From Tomocerus qinae (lineage: Eukaryota > Arthropoda > Collembola > Entomobryomorpha > Tomoceridae), in contig CM034546.1 of NCBI GenBank assembly GCA_020055645.1, forward strand, positions 80,104,001 to 80,168,000: a stretch of DNA of 64,000 bases, read 5' to 3'. Positions 35,493 through 45,582 of the stretch are shown piece by piece. Under the pieces are notes generated by a model that did not search any database, was not told the origin of the DNA, and was given only the letters and a program-made list of their open reading frames with translations. Numbering within the stretch: the first letter of the stretch is position 1; each line of letters opens with the position of its first letter. Both the position numbers and the translations under genes were made by a program.

Positions 35493-35590
35493 GGTTGTAG
35501 GTTAAAACATCGAAAGCCATTTGTTCGAATGACGTTTTATGAGCAAAATAAAATAGAATACATAAAGATAGATTGCCAAAACAAAATATC
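35493..35590 (+). repeat. Remnant of the 15.7-kb foldback family end
   Basis: GGTTAAAACATCGAAAGCCATTTGTTCGAATG and the following ATAGAATACATAAAGATAGA closely match 15740-15815. The tandem array is absent. Confidence 0.75.
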
Positions 35591-35747
35591 AACCTGTGAA
35601 CTATCGTACCAGATAATGCTGAATGGTAACGTTACCTGTTTTAAATCTAACGTCATCAAGGGAACACTATCGTTTTACGTGTAATCCTTATTTAGGGAAT
35701 GGTTAATTTTAAATTATTACAGGAACAAAGTTAGATAGGTACTTTAC

Positions 35748-35871
35748 CTGTTTGGTAGAAAGTGCTATCAAGAAATAATGAGTTCAAAACTGATTCAACA
35801 CGTTCTCCCTTGATTGATGCACTGAGTACGACTGTGCCAGAACAGATATGAAAAATTGAAACCACAAAAAC
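35748..35871 (-). CDS. Duplicated receptor exon with intact splice sites
   Basis: 124 bp, minus strand. It is preceded by TGTTTTTATTGATTTAG and followed by the donor G|GTAAAG. It encodes V-F-V-V-S-I-F-H...L-D-S-T-F-Y-Q-T, homologous to the end of exon 1 of the plus-strand gene (22912-23031), and is in frame, unlike the copy at 36425-36310. Joining codon-complete exon 1 (36716-36426) to it would keep phase, but the donor there (CAG|GTCTTT) is weak. Confidence 0.55.
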
Positions 35872-36716
35872 CTAAATCAATAAAAACAGCAATAAACATT
35901 GCGGTTTCTAATTTTAATTAGTAGCTTTGAATGCGGGTTCACTCATTCATGTAATCTCATTGTAATGATCGTAATGCTCCACCCACCATGGGTAAAATTT
36001 ATAAATCAGTATTGCTTCTGTACTATTTCATTACATGACTTTTTCTGCCAAAAAGTCTAAAACTTAAAGAATTGGTTATAATATTGAAACTTGCGGTTTC
36101 TAGACAATGCATATGCATGTAATCGTGTGCGTGTAATCTAGGCAGAAAAATAATACCCCCCAAATTAACTTATTAAAATTATCAAAAGATTTTAATCTTA
36201 CAAAAAACCGAATGGACTACTGTAATGCAGTATTTAAAATTATGATGTGCTAAAAGTGCTAATATAAATTATTTAACGAAATTTCTATAGGCATATCTGC
36301 GAGACTTGCCATTTTGGTAGAAAATGCCATCAAGAAATAAGGAGATCAAACCCGATTGAACAAACTCTCCCATAGTTGAAACACAAAGAACGAATACAAA
36401 AGTGAAATATTGAAACTACAAAGACCTGGGTCAGTGCAGCAATATCAGATGTATTTAGATCATTTTGTTGTACAGATGAAATGATTTGCCCAGCAGTTAT
36501 GGATGCAAATACTGCGCTCAATGTCACAACTATATTTAAGCTGTAACGAGACTTTGTCAAAACAAACAACTCCTTTTCATAATCCCAATAAAATGGGATG
36601 CAGCCGAAGTAAGATGCAATGTTTACATAAAATCCAAGCCAATGGAAATGATTATTTTCCATTTTTGATTTTAATGCAAGAATTTTTTTGAACGGTGTAA
36701 TGCAACTATTTGCCAT

Positions 36717-38586
36717 TGCTCATGTATAGATAAACTAAAAATACAAAAGTTAAAAGGAATAATAAGCTGAATGGGTTTGCAGCTAATTGCGCAAAACTTT
36801 TTTTAACATAGCTACTTCAAAGAATAAAATGAGAATAAAAGCAATGCTTTCCCTTTTATTAATCTACCAAACCAAATACTTTCCAAGGACTGCGGGTGCG
36901 GCAGTGGTTCTAAATAATGACGGCCTCCCTTTGGCTGATCAAAATCAAATACGTTTAATTACCACGCGGTCATTTTCTCTGCTCATTATGTTGTCAATTT
37001 CCTAATACACTTCGTAATTATAGTACCATTTACAATTAATTGTAGCGCTTATATTAAATTTCGACCCTGAAAATTGAATTGCAAGAATAATATTACATTT
37101 GGACTTCGGTAGTTACAATAGCAGTTAATATACTTCCATTTTAGGTAACGCTTCAAGAATATTATATAATCGTAACGCGGAAGCGGAAGTATAAGAATTG
37201 TCTTTGGTAGCGAATTTTAGGTAATAATATATATAATAAGGCAGAGTTTGGAACAATATATTATTTAATTTTTTTATGTCATGTCAGCGTTATGGGGCAG
37301 TACAACCCTATTGTAGAGAAAGAGTTGATACTAGTTGGTGAGAAATGGAGTATACAATATTATGGACCATAATAAATGTAGTGCTGTATGTTTCATAATT
37401 TATATAATATATCACATACAGATGGAAGAATTCTACTAATTACTGCCAATGCCATGCCAGTGAAATTCTGCATTGACTTGAGTTATCTCAGAATGCCCAT
37501 CTCGAAATATTTTTAGAATGTATTCAATTAAATATCGGCTGCTTAATATTACAACGTAACAAACCAAATTACCATGGCTGCTACAAAGTAACAAGCCATT
37601 TTATCATGACTACGACAATGTAATAAATCATTGTATCAGGAGAAAGGTTTTCTATATTGTCGCAGCCATGATAATTTGGTTTGTTACGTTGTAATATTAA
37701 AAAGACGATATGTTTGTAATGCCCATAGAAACCTAATAGGTAAGTATATCTATTTTAATCATAATCATGTTAATTGATTTTTTTAAATTTTAATTACTTT
37801 TTGTGCTTGACATAACTTCGAATTAACTTAATATTGCATATAAGCAGTTTAAAATGGTATAATTTCAGTTATGGTCAAACACAATGAATATACCTGCATT
37901 TGTGTTTACAATAAAAAGCATATTCCTTCGAACAGGTTTTAAACAGGGTATTGCGTCTGTATTATTTCTGTATTGTCATAATTTATTGTGTTTGGATTAT
38001 CTGTCTAGCTTTAATATAGGATTTCATTCTAAAATTGAAGTGGTTGTTATTGTTTTCTTTGCATCTCAATTACAAGGTTACATTTGGCATTTGAACCCAA
38101 CACCTGCAGGCAAAGAAACATCTAGTAACAATTAGGTATTAATAGAGATACTCCTTTATTTTTAGTATATATATATATATTATAGTAGACTCAAATCGTA
38201 ATCGTAACTTCTACTGACTATGTGTACAAAGTACAGAAGTAGCATTTAGCCATCCAGAACAATGTGTGCTTAAAGTCGAGCTTTGAATCCATATTGGACC
38301 TTAATTAATAGGAAGGAATATAATTTAGAATTATAAAAAACATTATTTATTTTACTATTTTTATCATTTTGCTGTTATATTGTAAAGAAATGACATGATG
38401 TTTTAGTGCCTTGTGTGGCTATATGTAAAATTACGTGAAATGAGCAACAGTCATAAAATTCAACAGGTGTAAGAGTTCTACAGAAACATAGCATACTAAC
38501 TAATACATCTTAGTATAGCACATATACCTTAGGTAGCTGCATAGTTAGAAGAAACTATAATATTGAGTAGTTCTTTCATGCACTAT
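36717..38586. other. Intergenic between receptor copy and Copia element
   Basis: No supported gene (83-residue frame at 37884-38135 has no recognisable features). Contains the MITE at 37545-37698 and a short (TA)n run at 38168-38180. Confidence 0.35.
37545..37698. mobile_element. MITE with about 37-bp terminal inverted repeats
   Basis: Left AATATTACAACGTAACAAACCAAATTACCATGGCTGC in type; the right-end complement is the same with one change. 154 bp in all. Confidence 0.8.
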
Positions 38587-38616
38587 TGTGATTACATATT
38601 ATTTACAGAACAGATA

Positions 38617-39426
38617 CCGTAATAATCGATATAATTCCGCGTACTGAAATAATTCCGCGTACGCGGAATTATTTCGATTTTACTTCGCCTTTTTGGTTGT
38701 TAATGGTAATAGTTCCGCGTATCGAAATAATTCCGCGTACCTGTATCTAAAAAATTACGAAGAGTAAATGTCGACTCTGCTGTCATCCAAGGAGGATGTA
38801 CTAAATACATCCAGCCAGCAGATGTCAGCTGGAACAAGCCGTTCAAAGATTCCATCAGGAAACAATACAATATGTTGGTAACCACTCCTGGAAACTTTGA
38901 AACTTCTAAAGGTGGTAATTCAAAGCCACACTCTTTGAGTGTAGTCTGCAGTTGGATCGTGGAAGCCTGGGATTCCTTAACAGCAGACTATTAAAAAATC
39001 CTTCTTCTCTTGTGGAATTCTAAATGCCACGGATGGAACCCAGGAGAATTTAATAACGGCATTCAAACCAAGCAAGGATTGTAAAGAAGGGCGTGAAATG
39101 CTACAGCGGCAGTACATGCAAATAGAACTGCCCTTAATTCATGAGGACGATATTTTATTGCCTTCGGACGAAGAAGACATGGACCTCGATTTAATCGATC
39201 CGAAAAATATATATCCCTGTCTTCAGATGATGACCTCTAAATATTTTTATAAAACATTTTATCCCATGTATTGAAAATAAAATAAATATTGACCTAATGA
39301 AAAATAATTCCGCGTATCGAAATAATTCCGCGGGCGCGGAATTATTTCGACATTTTTGGCCTTTTCAGGAATTTTTTTATGTGCTTGAAACAATAATTCC
39401 GCGCGGAATTATTTCGATTATTACGG
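38617..39426 (+). mobile_element. pogo/Tigger-type element, internally deleted (copy B), inside the 5' LTR
   Basis: 810 bp. CCGTAATAATCG / CGATTATTACGG termini with TA on both sides (38615-38616, 39427-39428); the intact 3' LTR shows the empty site with a single TA. On the plus strand it keeps the transposase C-terminus (G-C-T-K-Y-I-Q-P-A-D-V-S-W-N-K-P-F-K, W-I-V-E-A-W-D) in broken frames and lacks the rest. It has the uninterrupted site corresponding to the hAT insertion in copy A. Confidence 0.9.
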
Positions 39427-39622
39427 TAAATGTAATATGATTAATGCTATGAGTAATGACATTCTGTAGAATACATGAATCATTGAGTTTCAGGAATATG
39501 ATGAGTGTACCCTTCTTACAATCAACCAAGAATCTATCCTTGGAATAGAACCCAACCTGAACCTGGAATGGTACAAGCAAGCTCATTGGTTGAGTTTAAC
39601 TTCCAACTTACTCACGACCCAG

Positions 39623-39631
39623 GTATAAATA
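39623..39631 (+). promoter_or_regulatory. LTR TATA box (TATAAATAC)
   Basis: Located in U3, about 90 bp before AATAAAACC at 39711; the same pair is present in the 3' LTR. Confidence 0.6.
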
Positions 39632-39792
39632 CTGGTGCCTACCCTCTGTTAAAATACACTTGCTCACAGACTGTTACTCTGTTAACTTCTTATGTTCTCT
39701 CAGTTGTCTTAATAAAACCTATGTACTTTATTTGACTTATCATCTAAGGTCGTTCTACTTGAATATTCATCATTTATTGAGTATTCATCACA

Positions 39793-39804
39793 TGGTAGCA
39801 GAGC
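39793..39804 (+). other. Primer-binding site, complementary to initiator Met tRNA 3' end
   Basis: TGGTAGCAGAGC begins immediately after the 5' LTR and is complementary to the 3' end of animal initiator methionine tRNA (GCTCTGCTACCA). This is priming from the intact tRNA 3' end, as in plant Copia elements, rather than from an internal half-tRNA as in Drosophila copia. Confidence 0.88.
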
Positions 39805-39955
39805 GTGGTTGATCTCTATTTGCTTAAGGATCGACTCTGTTGTGTGAAGTTTTAATTGACAATTGTAGGACTAAAGTGTGGGACTCTCAGTTCTAAACTG
39901 AAGATACGAACTAATAGTAATTGTTGACAGTTGTAGTGACAATTGCGGTATTACA

Positions 39956-42900
39956 ATGGCAGCGAAACAACGATCTGAAACAATTGAAAAATTGGACGGG
40001 ACCAATTTCAATCGTTGGAAATTCCAGTTGACTCTATGCCTAAGAGCCAACAAACTGTGGGGAATTGTTTCGGGAACTGAAGCACAACCAGCGGACCAGG
40101 GTGCACGTGAGAAATGGGACCAGAATGATGTTGAAGCCATGTCAATCATTTCGTCAACTTTAAGTCCTGCTCAGATGAATCACATCTACACTTGTGATAC
40201 CTCAAAGAAAATGTTTGACAAACTTCTACTAGCCAACTCAGACTCATCATCTCTCAACAAACAGCACACCCTGACGAAGTTTATGACGTATACCATAGCG
40301 AAAGACCAATCTCCTGTGCAAGCCATGGAGGAAATTGAAGAATTGGCTCGTTCATTGAGCGAAATGGGGCTCAAACAGGCAGAGGAAACAATAGTGACAA
40401 AAATTGTGTCGGCTCTTCCTAAACAGTATGCAGCGTTCCAAACTGCATGGGACAGTGTTTCTGTCAAGGAGCAAACGATTGTTAGTTTGCAATCTCGGCT
40501 CAAGCGGGAAGAATTTCGACTAAAAAATGGCAGTGCTGACAGTGCTGGTGTCGACGAAGAAGAAGCTGGTGGGACCAAGGCTTTTCGTTTTAATGCCAAG
40601 GATAAACATTTTAAGGGAAAAGGGAAGGACAATCACCCTAAAGGTAAAGTAAAGTGCTTCTATTGTGATAAGGAAGGCCATTTTAAACGTGACTGCAGGA
40701 AGCTCAAAAGGGACCGTCAAAATCGCAATAATGATAACTGGAATAAAAAAGATGACTCCCGAGGCAGAAGAAATGGTCAACAAGGCAAAAACGACGATGA
40801 ACATATTAATGCATTTACGGGTTGCAGCCAAAACAATATGGTCAATTTAGAGTGGATCAGTGACTCAGGGGCGACTTTGCATGTTTGCGGGAATATGGAA
40901 TGGTTTACGTCTTTTCAATCATTTGATGACTCGAACGCTCCAAGTAATATGTTGGCAGACAACGTTACAGTAAAGCCTGCAGGGAAAGGAGTTGTTACTG
41001 CTGCAGCTCGATTAGGAAGAACTTGGGAAATCGTGACTTTAAGTGATGTCTTATATATTCCTGGAGGGGCTAATTTATTTTCTGAAATCGTGATGGCAAA
41101 GAAGGGATATACGATTGTCAGAAAAGGTGATACTACTCGATTCTTGCGTGACGACAAGAAGCCAGGGCCAATTGCCAAATTTCAGAACAATGCTTATATC
41201 ATGCAATTTCTACCAGTATATCAGAATATACGAGCAAACTTATCTACTTTTCTGTCGAAAACATCATGTTCTAAGCTTTGGCACAGGCGCTTAAATCACA
41301 TCAATCACCGATATATTCAGGATACAGCCAGAAAACAAGCAGTTAAAGGGCTCCCTATCTCTGAAGTTAGTGAAAAGTTTCAGTGTGAAGATTGTCACTT
41401 AGGAAAGCAGTGTAGAAACTCATATCCAAGAATCACTGATGGAAAAACGTCAAAGGTTGGTGAAATTATTTATGCAGACTTAATGGGCAAAATGCCTGTG
41501 GCATCTCTTGGTGGCGCAAAGCATGTACTACTTCTAAAGGACCATGCCTCTACATTTCGTATGGCATATTTTCTAAAAACCAAGGATGAAACTGCTGCAG
41601 GGGTCAAGAACTTCATCAACTTCATCAAAAATCAAACCGGGAATACGGTAAAAACTTTTGTTTCTGATAATGGTCCCGAATTTGTAAACAAGGAATTGAA
41701 CTCACTCTTTTCTGAATATGGTATCGAACATGCTAAGTCTGCGCCTTACTCTCCTCAAACAAATGGAAAAATTGAGAGAGAGAATAAAACAATAAAAGAT
41801 TCTGCCAGAACAATTTTGCTGGCATCTGGTTTGACGGAATTTATGTGGGCTGAAGCGTTAGCTACTACTGTTTATATCCACAATCGGATGTTAAACAGTA
41901 AATGCAAAGAAATTACTCCTTATGAAGCAGTATTTGGGGACAAGCCATCTATGGAACATCTTCGAATCTTTGGCTCACTGGCTTACGCACATATACCTAA
42001 AATAAAAAGGCGCTGCTGGAATCAGAAAAGTAAGCAATGTTTTTTGGTGGGATACTCTAGCAAGATGAACTACACCTACAGACTCTATGACCCGACTGAA
42101 AGAAAGGTTTTCGAAGCTCACGATGTTATCTTTTATGAGGAAAAATCCATAGTTCAACGAAGAACTGCTAACAGTGATACCACTTCAACACCTCAGGTTA
42201 CAATTCGGTCGTTTGATAATACAGTGACTGACAATAGTGCGCAGGAAAATCTTAACAATGTTGCAAATGACAATGCCAATAATGATGCAAGTGACATTGA
42301 AGATGAAGAGAAACGTTTAAACGTAAATGATGATGCAGGTGACATTGAAGATGAAGAGAAACGTTTAAACGTAAATGATGATGCAAGTGACATGGACGAT
42401 GAAGCGGAACGATTGAACGTAAATGATTTTCTTAGTCCTTCATCCTCATTCAACATTAAGAGAAAGCAAGGATCCACATCCAAACATCAGATTCGAGTGC
42501 AAACGCCGGACGGCGAGTTTGTGCCCGACGTTCCAGAAGGGGTTTCAGAAATTGTCATCCCGAAAACAAAATCCAAGGGAAAGAAAGGATGGTTTATCCC
42601 GGAAATTCTGGACTCAAAACTACGTCCGCGCCCACAGCCGTCAACGTCTCTAATGGCTTCTAGATTGATTCAAGAACCTCTTAGTTACAAGGAAGCGTTA
42701 GAGTGTCCACAGTCAAATGAATGGGAAGCTGCCATTGCTGACGAATTTGCAAGCCAAGAAAGCAACAAAACATGGGAAATCGTTGACCGCAAAGAGGGTG
42801 TTAAACTATTAGACACGAAGTGGGTGTTTAAAATCAAAACACATGCTGACGGGACAATTGAACGATACAAAGCAATAGTTATTCGCGGCTATCTACAGAA

Positions 42901-43939
42901 ACACGGTATAGATTATTTTGAAACATTTGCATCTGTGTGTCGGTACGAATCAATCCGTGTACTTCTCTGCATTGCTGCATCAGAGAACTTCTTCATCGCT
43001 CAGTTTGATGTCAAAACAGCCTTCTTGCATGGGGATTTAGAAGAGGAAATCTATGTCAAAATACCGCAGGGATATCAAGTTAAAGGAAACAAAGTGTTAA
43101 GACTCCTCAAAACTATTTATGGTCTAAAACAGTCACCTCGCGGTTGGTATGAAAAATTCAAGAAATTCTTAATCGAACAAGGGTTAAATCCATCCCAGAG
43201 TGACCCCAGTGTTTTCATCGGAAGTTTTGAAGGGGCCATACTATATATAGCTCTCTACGTCGACGATGGTTTAGTAATGTCGCCTAGCGAAGAAAGTGTA
43301 AACTCACTACTACAAACTCTTTCACAAACATTCTCTATCACTAGTAATGCTCCAAACACTTATGTGGGACTTGAACTATACCGTCACAACTCGGGGGCTA
43401 TTACTATTACTCAACATAAATATGTTAGGAACTTACTTCAAAAGTTTCATATGGAAGAGTGCAATCCAAGCAGTGTTCCCATTCAACCTTACACTGAACT
43501 GAATATTCCTACTGAAACAAACGATGAGTTACCATACAGACAATTAGTTGGATCGTTGATTTTTCTCGCCAAATGCACTCGGCCCGATATTTCATTTGCA
43601 GTGTCCAAACTGGCGCAATTCATGAGTGCTTATGATGAGTCACATTGGACAGCTGCTAAAGGAGTCCTAAGATATCTAAAAGGAACCACCGACTACGGAA
43701 TCACCTATAAACCAGGGGGTCAAGTCATTCTTGAAGGATACACAGATTCTGATTACGCAGGTGATAAAATCTCTCGGAAATCGACAACGGGTGTGTTATT
43801 CAATGTCAATGAATCACCTGTGTCCTGGACTAGCCAAAAACAACCGTGTGTCGCCTTATCCTCTACAGAAGCGGAGTACATTGCTGTTTCCTCAGCTGCT
43901 CGGGAAGCAGTTGGCTTAGATTTTTTCTGCACGAATTGA
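39956..43939 (+). CDS. Copia Gag-Pol polyprotein, frame-broken near its end
   Basis: 1327 residues. Gag N-terminal region (residues 1-220, starting with the L-D-G-T-N-F-N-R-W motif of Copia Gag), CCHC zinc knuckle at about 234-247 (C-F-Y-C-D-K-E-G-H-F-K-R-D-C), aspartic protease D-S-G at about 303, integrase H-H-C-C finger (L-W-H-R-R-L-N-H.., C-E-D-C) followed by the DDE core (A-D-L, S-D-N-G-P-E-F, N-G-K-I-E-R-E), a repetitive acidic linker (three D-I-E-D-E-E-K-R-L-N-V-N-D units at about 42288-42424), reverse transcriptase with Y-V-D-D (about 43257-43268), then RNase H (T-D-S-D-Y-A-G-D, S-T-E-A-E-Y-I-A). Usual Copia order and length. The frame ends in RNase H because of a one-base shift near 43912; the rest of RNase H continues in the next frame. 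Confidence 0.95.
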   Translation: MAAKQRSETIEKLDGTNFNRWKFQLTLCLRANKLWGIVSGTEAQPADQGAREKWDQNDVEAMSIISSTLSPAQMNHIYTCDTSKKMFDKLLLANSDSSSLNKQHTLTKFMTYTIAKDQSPVQAMEEIEELARSLSEMGLKQAEETIVTKIVSALPKQYAAFQTAWDSVSVKEQTIVSLQSRLKREEFRLKNGSADSAGVDEEEAGGTKAFRFNAKDKHFKGKGKDNHPKGKVKCFYCDKEGHFKRDCRKLKRDRQNRNNDNWNKKDDSRGRRNGQQGKNDDEHINAFTGCSQNNMVNLEWISDSGATLHVCGNMEWFTSFQSFDDSNAPSNMLADNVTVKPAGKGVVTAAARLGRTWEIVTLSDVLYIPGGANLFSEIVMAKKGYTIVRKGDTTRFLRDDKKPGPIAKFQNNAYIMQFLPVYQNIRANLSTFLSKTSCSKLWHRRLNHINHRYIQDTARKQAVKGLPISEVSEKFQCEDCHLGKQCRNSYPRITDGKTSKVGEIIYADLMGKMPVASLGGAKHVLLLKDHASTFRMAYFLKTKDETAAGVKNFINFIKNQTGNTVKTFVSDNGPEFVNKELNSLFSEYGIEHAKSAPYSPQTNGKIERENKTIKDSARTILLASGLTEFMWAEALATTVYIHNRMLNSKCKEITPYEAVFGDKPSMEHLRIFGSLAYAHIPKIKRRCWNQKSKQCFLVGYSSKMNYTYRLYDPTERKVFEAHDVIFYEEKSIVQRRTANSDTTSTPQVTIRSFDNTVTDNSAQENLNNVANDNANNDASDIEDEEKRLNVNDDAGDIEDEEKRLNVNDDASDMDDEAERLNVNDFLSPSSSFNIKRKQGSTSKHQIRVQTPDGEFVPDVPEGVSEIVIPKTKSKGKKGWFIPEILDSKLRPRPQPSTSLMASRLIQEPLSYKEALECPQSNEWEAAIADEFASQESNKTWEIVDRKEGVKLLDTKWVFKIKTHADGTIERYKAIVIRGYLQKHGIDYFETFASVCRYESIRVLLCIAASENFFIAQFDVKTAFLHGDLEEEIYVKIPQGYQVKGNKVLRLLKTIYGLKQSPRGWYEKFKKFLIEQGLNPSQSDPSVFIGSFEGAILYIALYVDDGLVMSPSEESVNSLLQTLSQTFSITSNAPNTYVGLELYRHNSGAITITQHKYVRNLLQKFHMEECNPSSVPIQPYTELNIPTETNDELPYRQLVGSLIFLAKCTRPDISFAVSKLAQFMSAYDESHWTAAKGVLRYLKGTTDYGITYKPGGQVILEGYTDSDYAGDKISRKSTTGVLFNVNESPVSWTSQKQPCVALSSTEAEYIAVSSAAREAVGLDFFCTN

Positions 43940-44223
43940 TGTATCCACAGCTGGACCCTACTACTTTACACGTGGACAATCAAAGCGCTATACGATTAGC
44001 AAAGAATCCAGAAATGCACTCACGAACAAAGCATATTGATGTGCGATATCATTACATTCGCGAGCAACTGGAAAACAAGGAGATTGCAGTGTCTTATCTA
44101 CCTACAACTAAACAACCAGCGGATGGTCTCACGAAAGCTCTTCTTAAGGGAAAGCAAGAGGAAAGTCGCAGCAGACTCGGTGTTACAGCCACAAAGCTAC
44201 GGGGATCTCTTCATCCAAAGTTG
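43912..44223 (+). pseudogene. RNase H C-terminal part, displaced to another frame
   Basis: From W-L-R (43912) onward the conserved RNase H tail is readable: L-H-V-D-N-Q-S-A-I-R-L-A-K-N-P, then H-I-D-V-R-Y-H-Y-I-R, then A-D-G-L-T-K-A-L. It runs without a stop into the env-like region, so in the undamaged element pol and env may have been one reading frame. Confidence 0.85.
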
Positions 44224-45582
44224 ATGTATGGAACTCTACTTTTATTTTTGGCAATGTTTGCTGCTCCCACTACAGCATCTGAAATAACACCAGTACTTTG
44301 GCGAAAAAGTGATGTGCCTATCACCACCGGTCATTACCAAGTCAATCTACAAATTAATTTAGTCAACCCTTGCGATGTTCTGCTGATGAACACTCTTCAT
44401 TTGGATTTAAAATATAAAGCTTATTCCCGCTGCCAGGATGACTACCAAAGCATCGTGTTGGATCATCTCCATCAAATGTGCCCTCGGCAGTGGACGCAGA
44501 TGTCAACTCGGAACAAGCGGTTTGCAAATATACTGATAGCCGTACTTGTTATTTCCATTGTGGCTAGCATCGGTCTTGGAATAGCAACCACATCGATGGC
44601 ATCCATAAACTCAGGAAAAATTTCTTCCCTAGAAACACGAAGCGACGAACTTGGTCACATGGCAAACACTATGGAAGGCCAGATAAAGGCCAACTATGAC
44701 AAAATACAAGAACTCACAACTAGTTTCAACCAAGCCATAGAAAACATGTCTGTTTTGCAAAATGATCACGAAGAGTTTAAGGGAAAGAGTATTGCGACAA
44801 ATTATGTTATCTCCCATCTTGTTAGCAGATTTCACATTGGAAAAACGGTGATCCAAGAAGCACAGCATCTCTGGAAACAAGGAAAAGTTAGTTCCTCATT
44901 TTTAGATTACTTTAAAGGGACGCTACCATGTGGAGATGACTGTCCAATTCATTTAGCACAACCTCAGAAATGCGCGATATCAGAAAATGGGAGAAAACTT
45001 CTGCTGGATTTTACCGTACCTCTGGTTAGCAAGGATCTCACCCTTGTCGACGCGGACTCATTCGATCTTATGATGCGGCATGATCAACAAACATGTAGGG
45101 TAACATACAATGGACCGAAGAACGCTATTTTGTCGGCTAAGGACCAGTGCATCTATTCTGTGAACATAAAACACCCGAATAGACATGATTTGATTCTGGC
45201 ACCAACTCGTGGATGCATGCCAAGACCGGAACAGCGTATCCAAACAAAACACTTCCGAGTGGAAGAATGTCAAGACACACAGGAATTGGATCATTTAGAT
45301 TTCGTTCAAATCAAGCCCCACAATGGACAATATTATATTTACTGCCCTGACTCCAATCTAACAGTAGAAGGTATTCAAGAAAAGTGTCCTGACGAAATCT
45401 TCTCACTACCACTTCGTTCCAACTTCAGCATCAATAATCTACAGTTTAACGGCTCCCGGATCAGCCTATCGCGTCATGCAGCAATCGACCCAATCCTTAC
45501 AGTAAAGACCAACTGGCATCTCCAGCCAAAAGTAAATTGGACATCTCTAAAAATAAAGAAAAATGCCACCGAGAAATTTTAA
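44224..45582 (+). CDS. Envelope-like glycoprotein ectodomain (class I fusion-like)
   Basis: Begins at an internal ATG coding a signal-peptide-like leader (M-Y-G-T-L-L-L-F-L-A-M-F-A-A-P-T-T-A-S). Then a Cys-containing N-terminal part, a furin-type site R-N-K-R (44509-44520), a hydrophobic Ala/Gly-rich segment right after it (44521-44600; fusion-peptide-like), and a heptad-like helical stretch (about 44600-44770), the layout of a class I fusion protein. The second half is Cys-rich with N-glycosylation sites (N-M-S, N-L-T, N-F-S, N-G-S, N-W-T, N-A-T). It would mediate membrane fusion if functional. I cannot assign a known env family: the errantivirus/baculovirus-F spelling after the cleavage site is not matched. 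Ends at an in-frame TAA (45580-45582) before the membrane anchor. Confidence 0.78.
   Translation: MYGTLLLFLAMFAAPTTASEITPVLWRKSDVPITTGHYQVNLQINLVNPCDVLLMNTLHLDLKYKAYSRCQDDYQSIVLDHLHQMCPRQWTQMSTRNKRFANILIAVLVISIVASIGLGIATTSMASINSGKISSLETRSDELGHMANTMEGQIKANYDKIQELTTSFNQAIENMSVLQNDHEEFKGKSIATNYVISHLVSRFHIGKTVIQEAQHLWKQGKVSSSFLDYFKGTLPCGDDCPIHLAQPQKCAISENGRKLLLDFTVPLVSKDLTLVDADSFDLMMRHDQQTCRVTYNGPKNAILSAKDQCIYSVNIKHPNRHDLILAPTRGCMPRPEQRIQTKHFRVEECQDTQELDHLDFVQIKPHNGQYYIYCPDSNLTVEGIQEKCPDEIFSLPLRSNFSINNLQFNGSRISLSRHAAIDPILTVKTNWHLQPKVNWTSLKIKKNATEKF

Larger units (their letters stand above)
31087..36716 (-). pseudogene. Chemoreceptor-like paralog on the minus strand, disrupted and incomplete
   Basis: Recognisable parts: exon 1 at 36716-36310 (its N-terminus closely parallels the plus-strand gene, e.g. 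N-N-H-F-H-W-L-G-F-Y-V-N), and exon 3 at 31387-31087, exactly 301 bp as in the plus copy, with good GCAG and GT borders. Exon 1 is 407 bp versus 418 bp, and a net 11-bp deletion near 36372 breaks its frame. A second copy of the exon 1 3' part lies at 35871-35748 with its own acceptor and donor. No exon 2 or final exon was found. The 4.4-kb gap between 35748 and 31387 is full of transposons. It may be a pseudogene, or a gene rescued by use of the duplicated exon. Confidence 0.65.
38587..39792 (+). repeat. 5' LTR of the Copia element, interrupted
   Basis: Starts TGTGATTAC and ends TTCATCACA. The pogo-type element at 38617-39426 splits it after 30 bp. The surviving right part carries a TATAAATAC box (about 39623) and AATAAA (about 39711), the promoter and polyadenylation signals expected for U3 and R. 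Confidence 0.92.

Noticed and set aside
36503-37005. Plus-strand frames near the minus receptor copy
   Set aside because: The first is the complement of exon 1; the second has no protein-like features or splice context.
40186-42870. Minus-strand frames inside the Copia element
   Set aside because: Shadows of the gag-pol reading frame.
43921-43927. T TTT TTC heptamer at the end of the Gag-Pol frame as a programmed -1 frameshift site
   Set aside because: It has the right form and phase, but the conserved RNase H residues (W-L-R) already lie in the other frame upstream of it, from 43912, so the break precedes the heptamer and looks like a single-base mutation.
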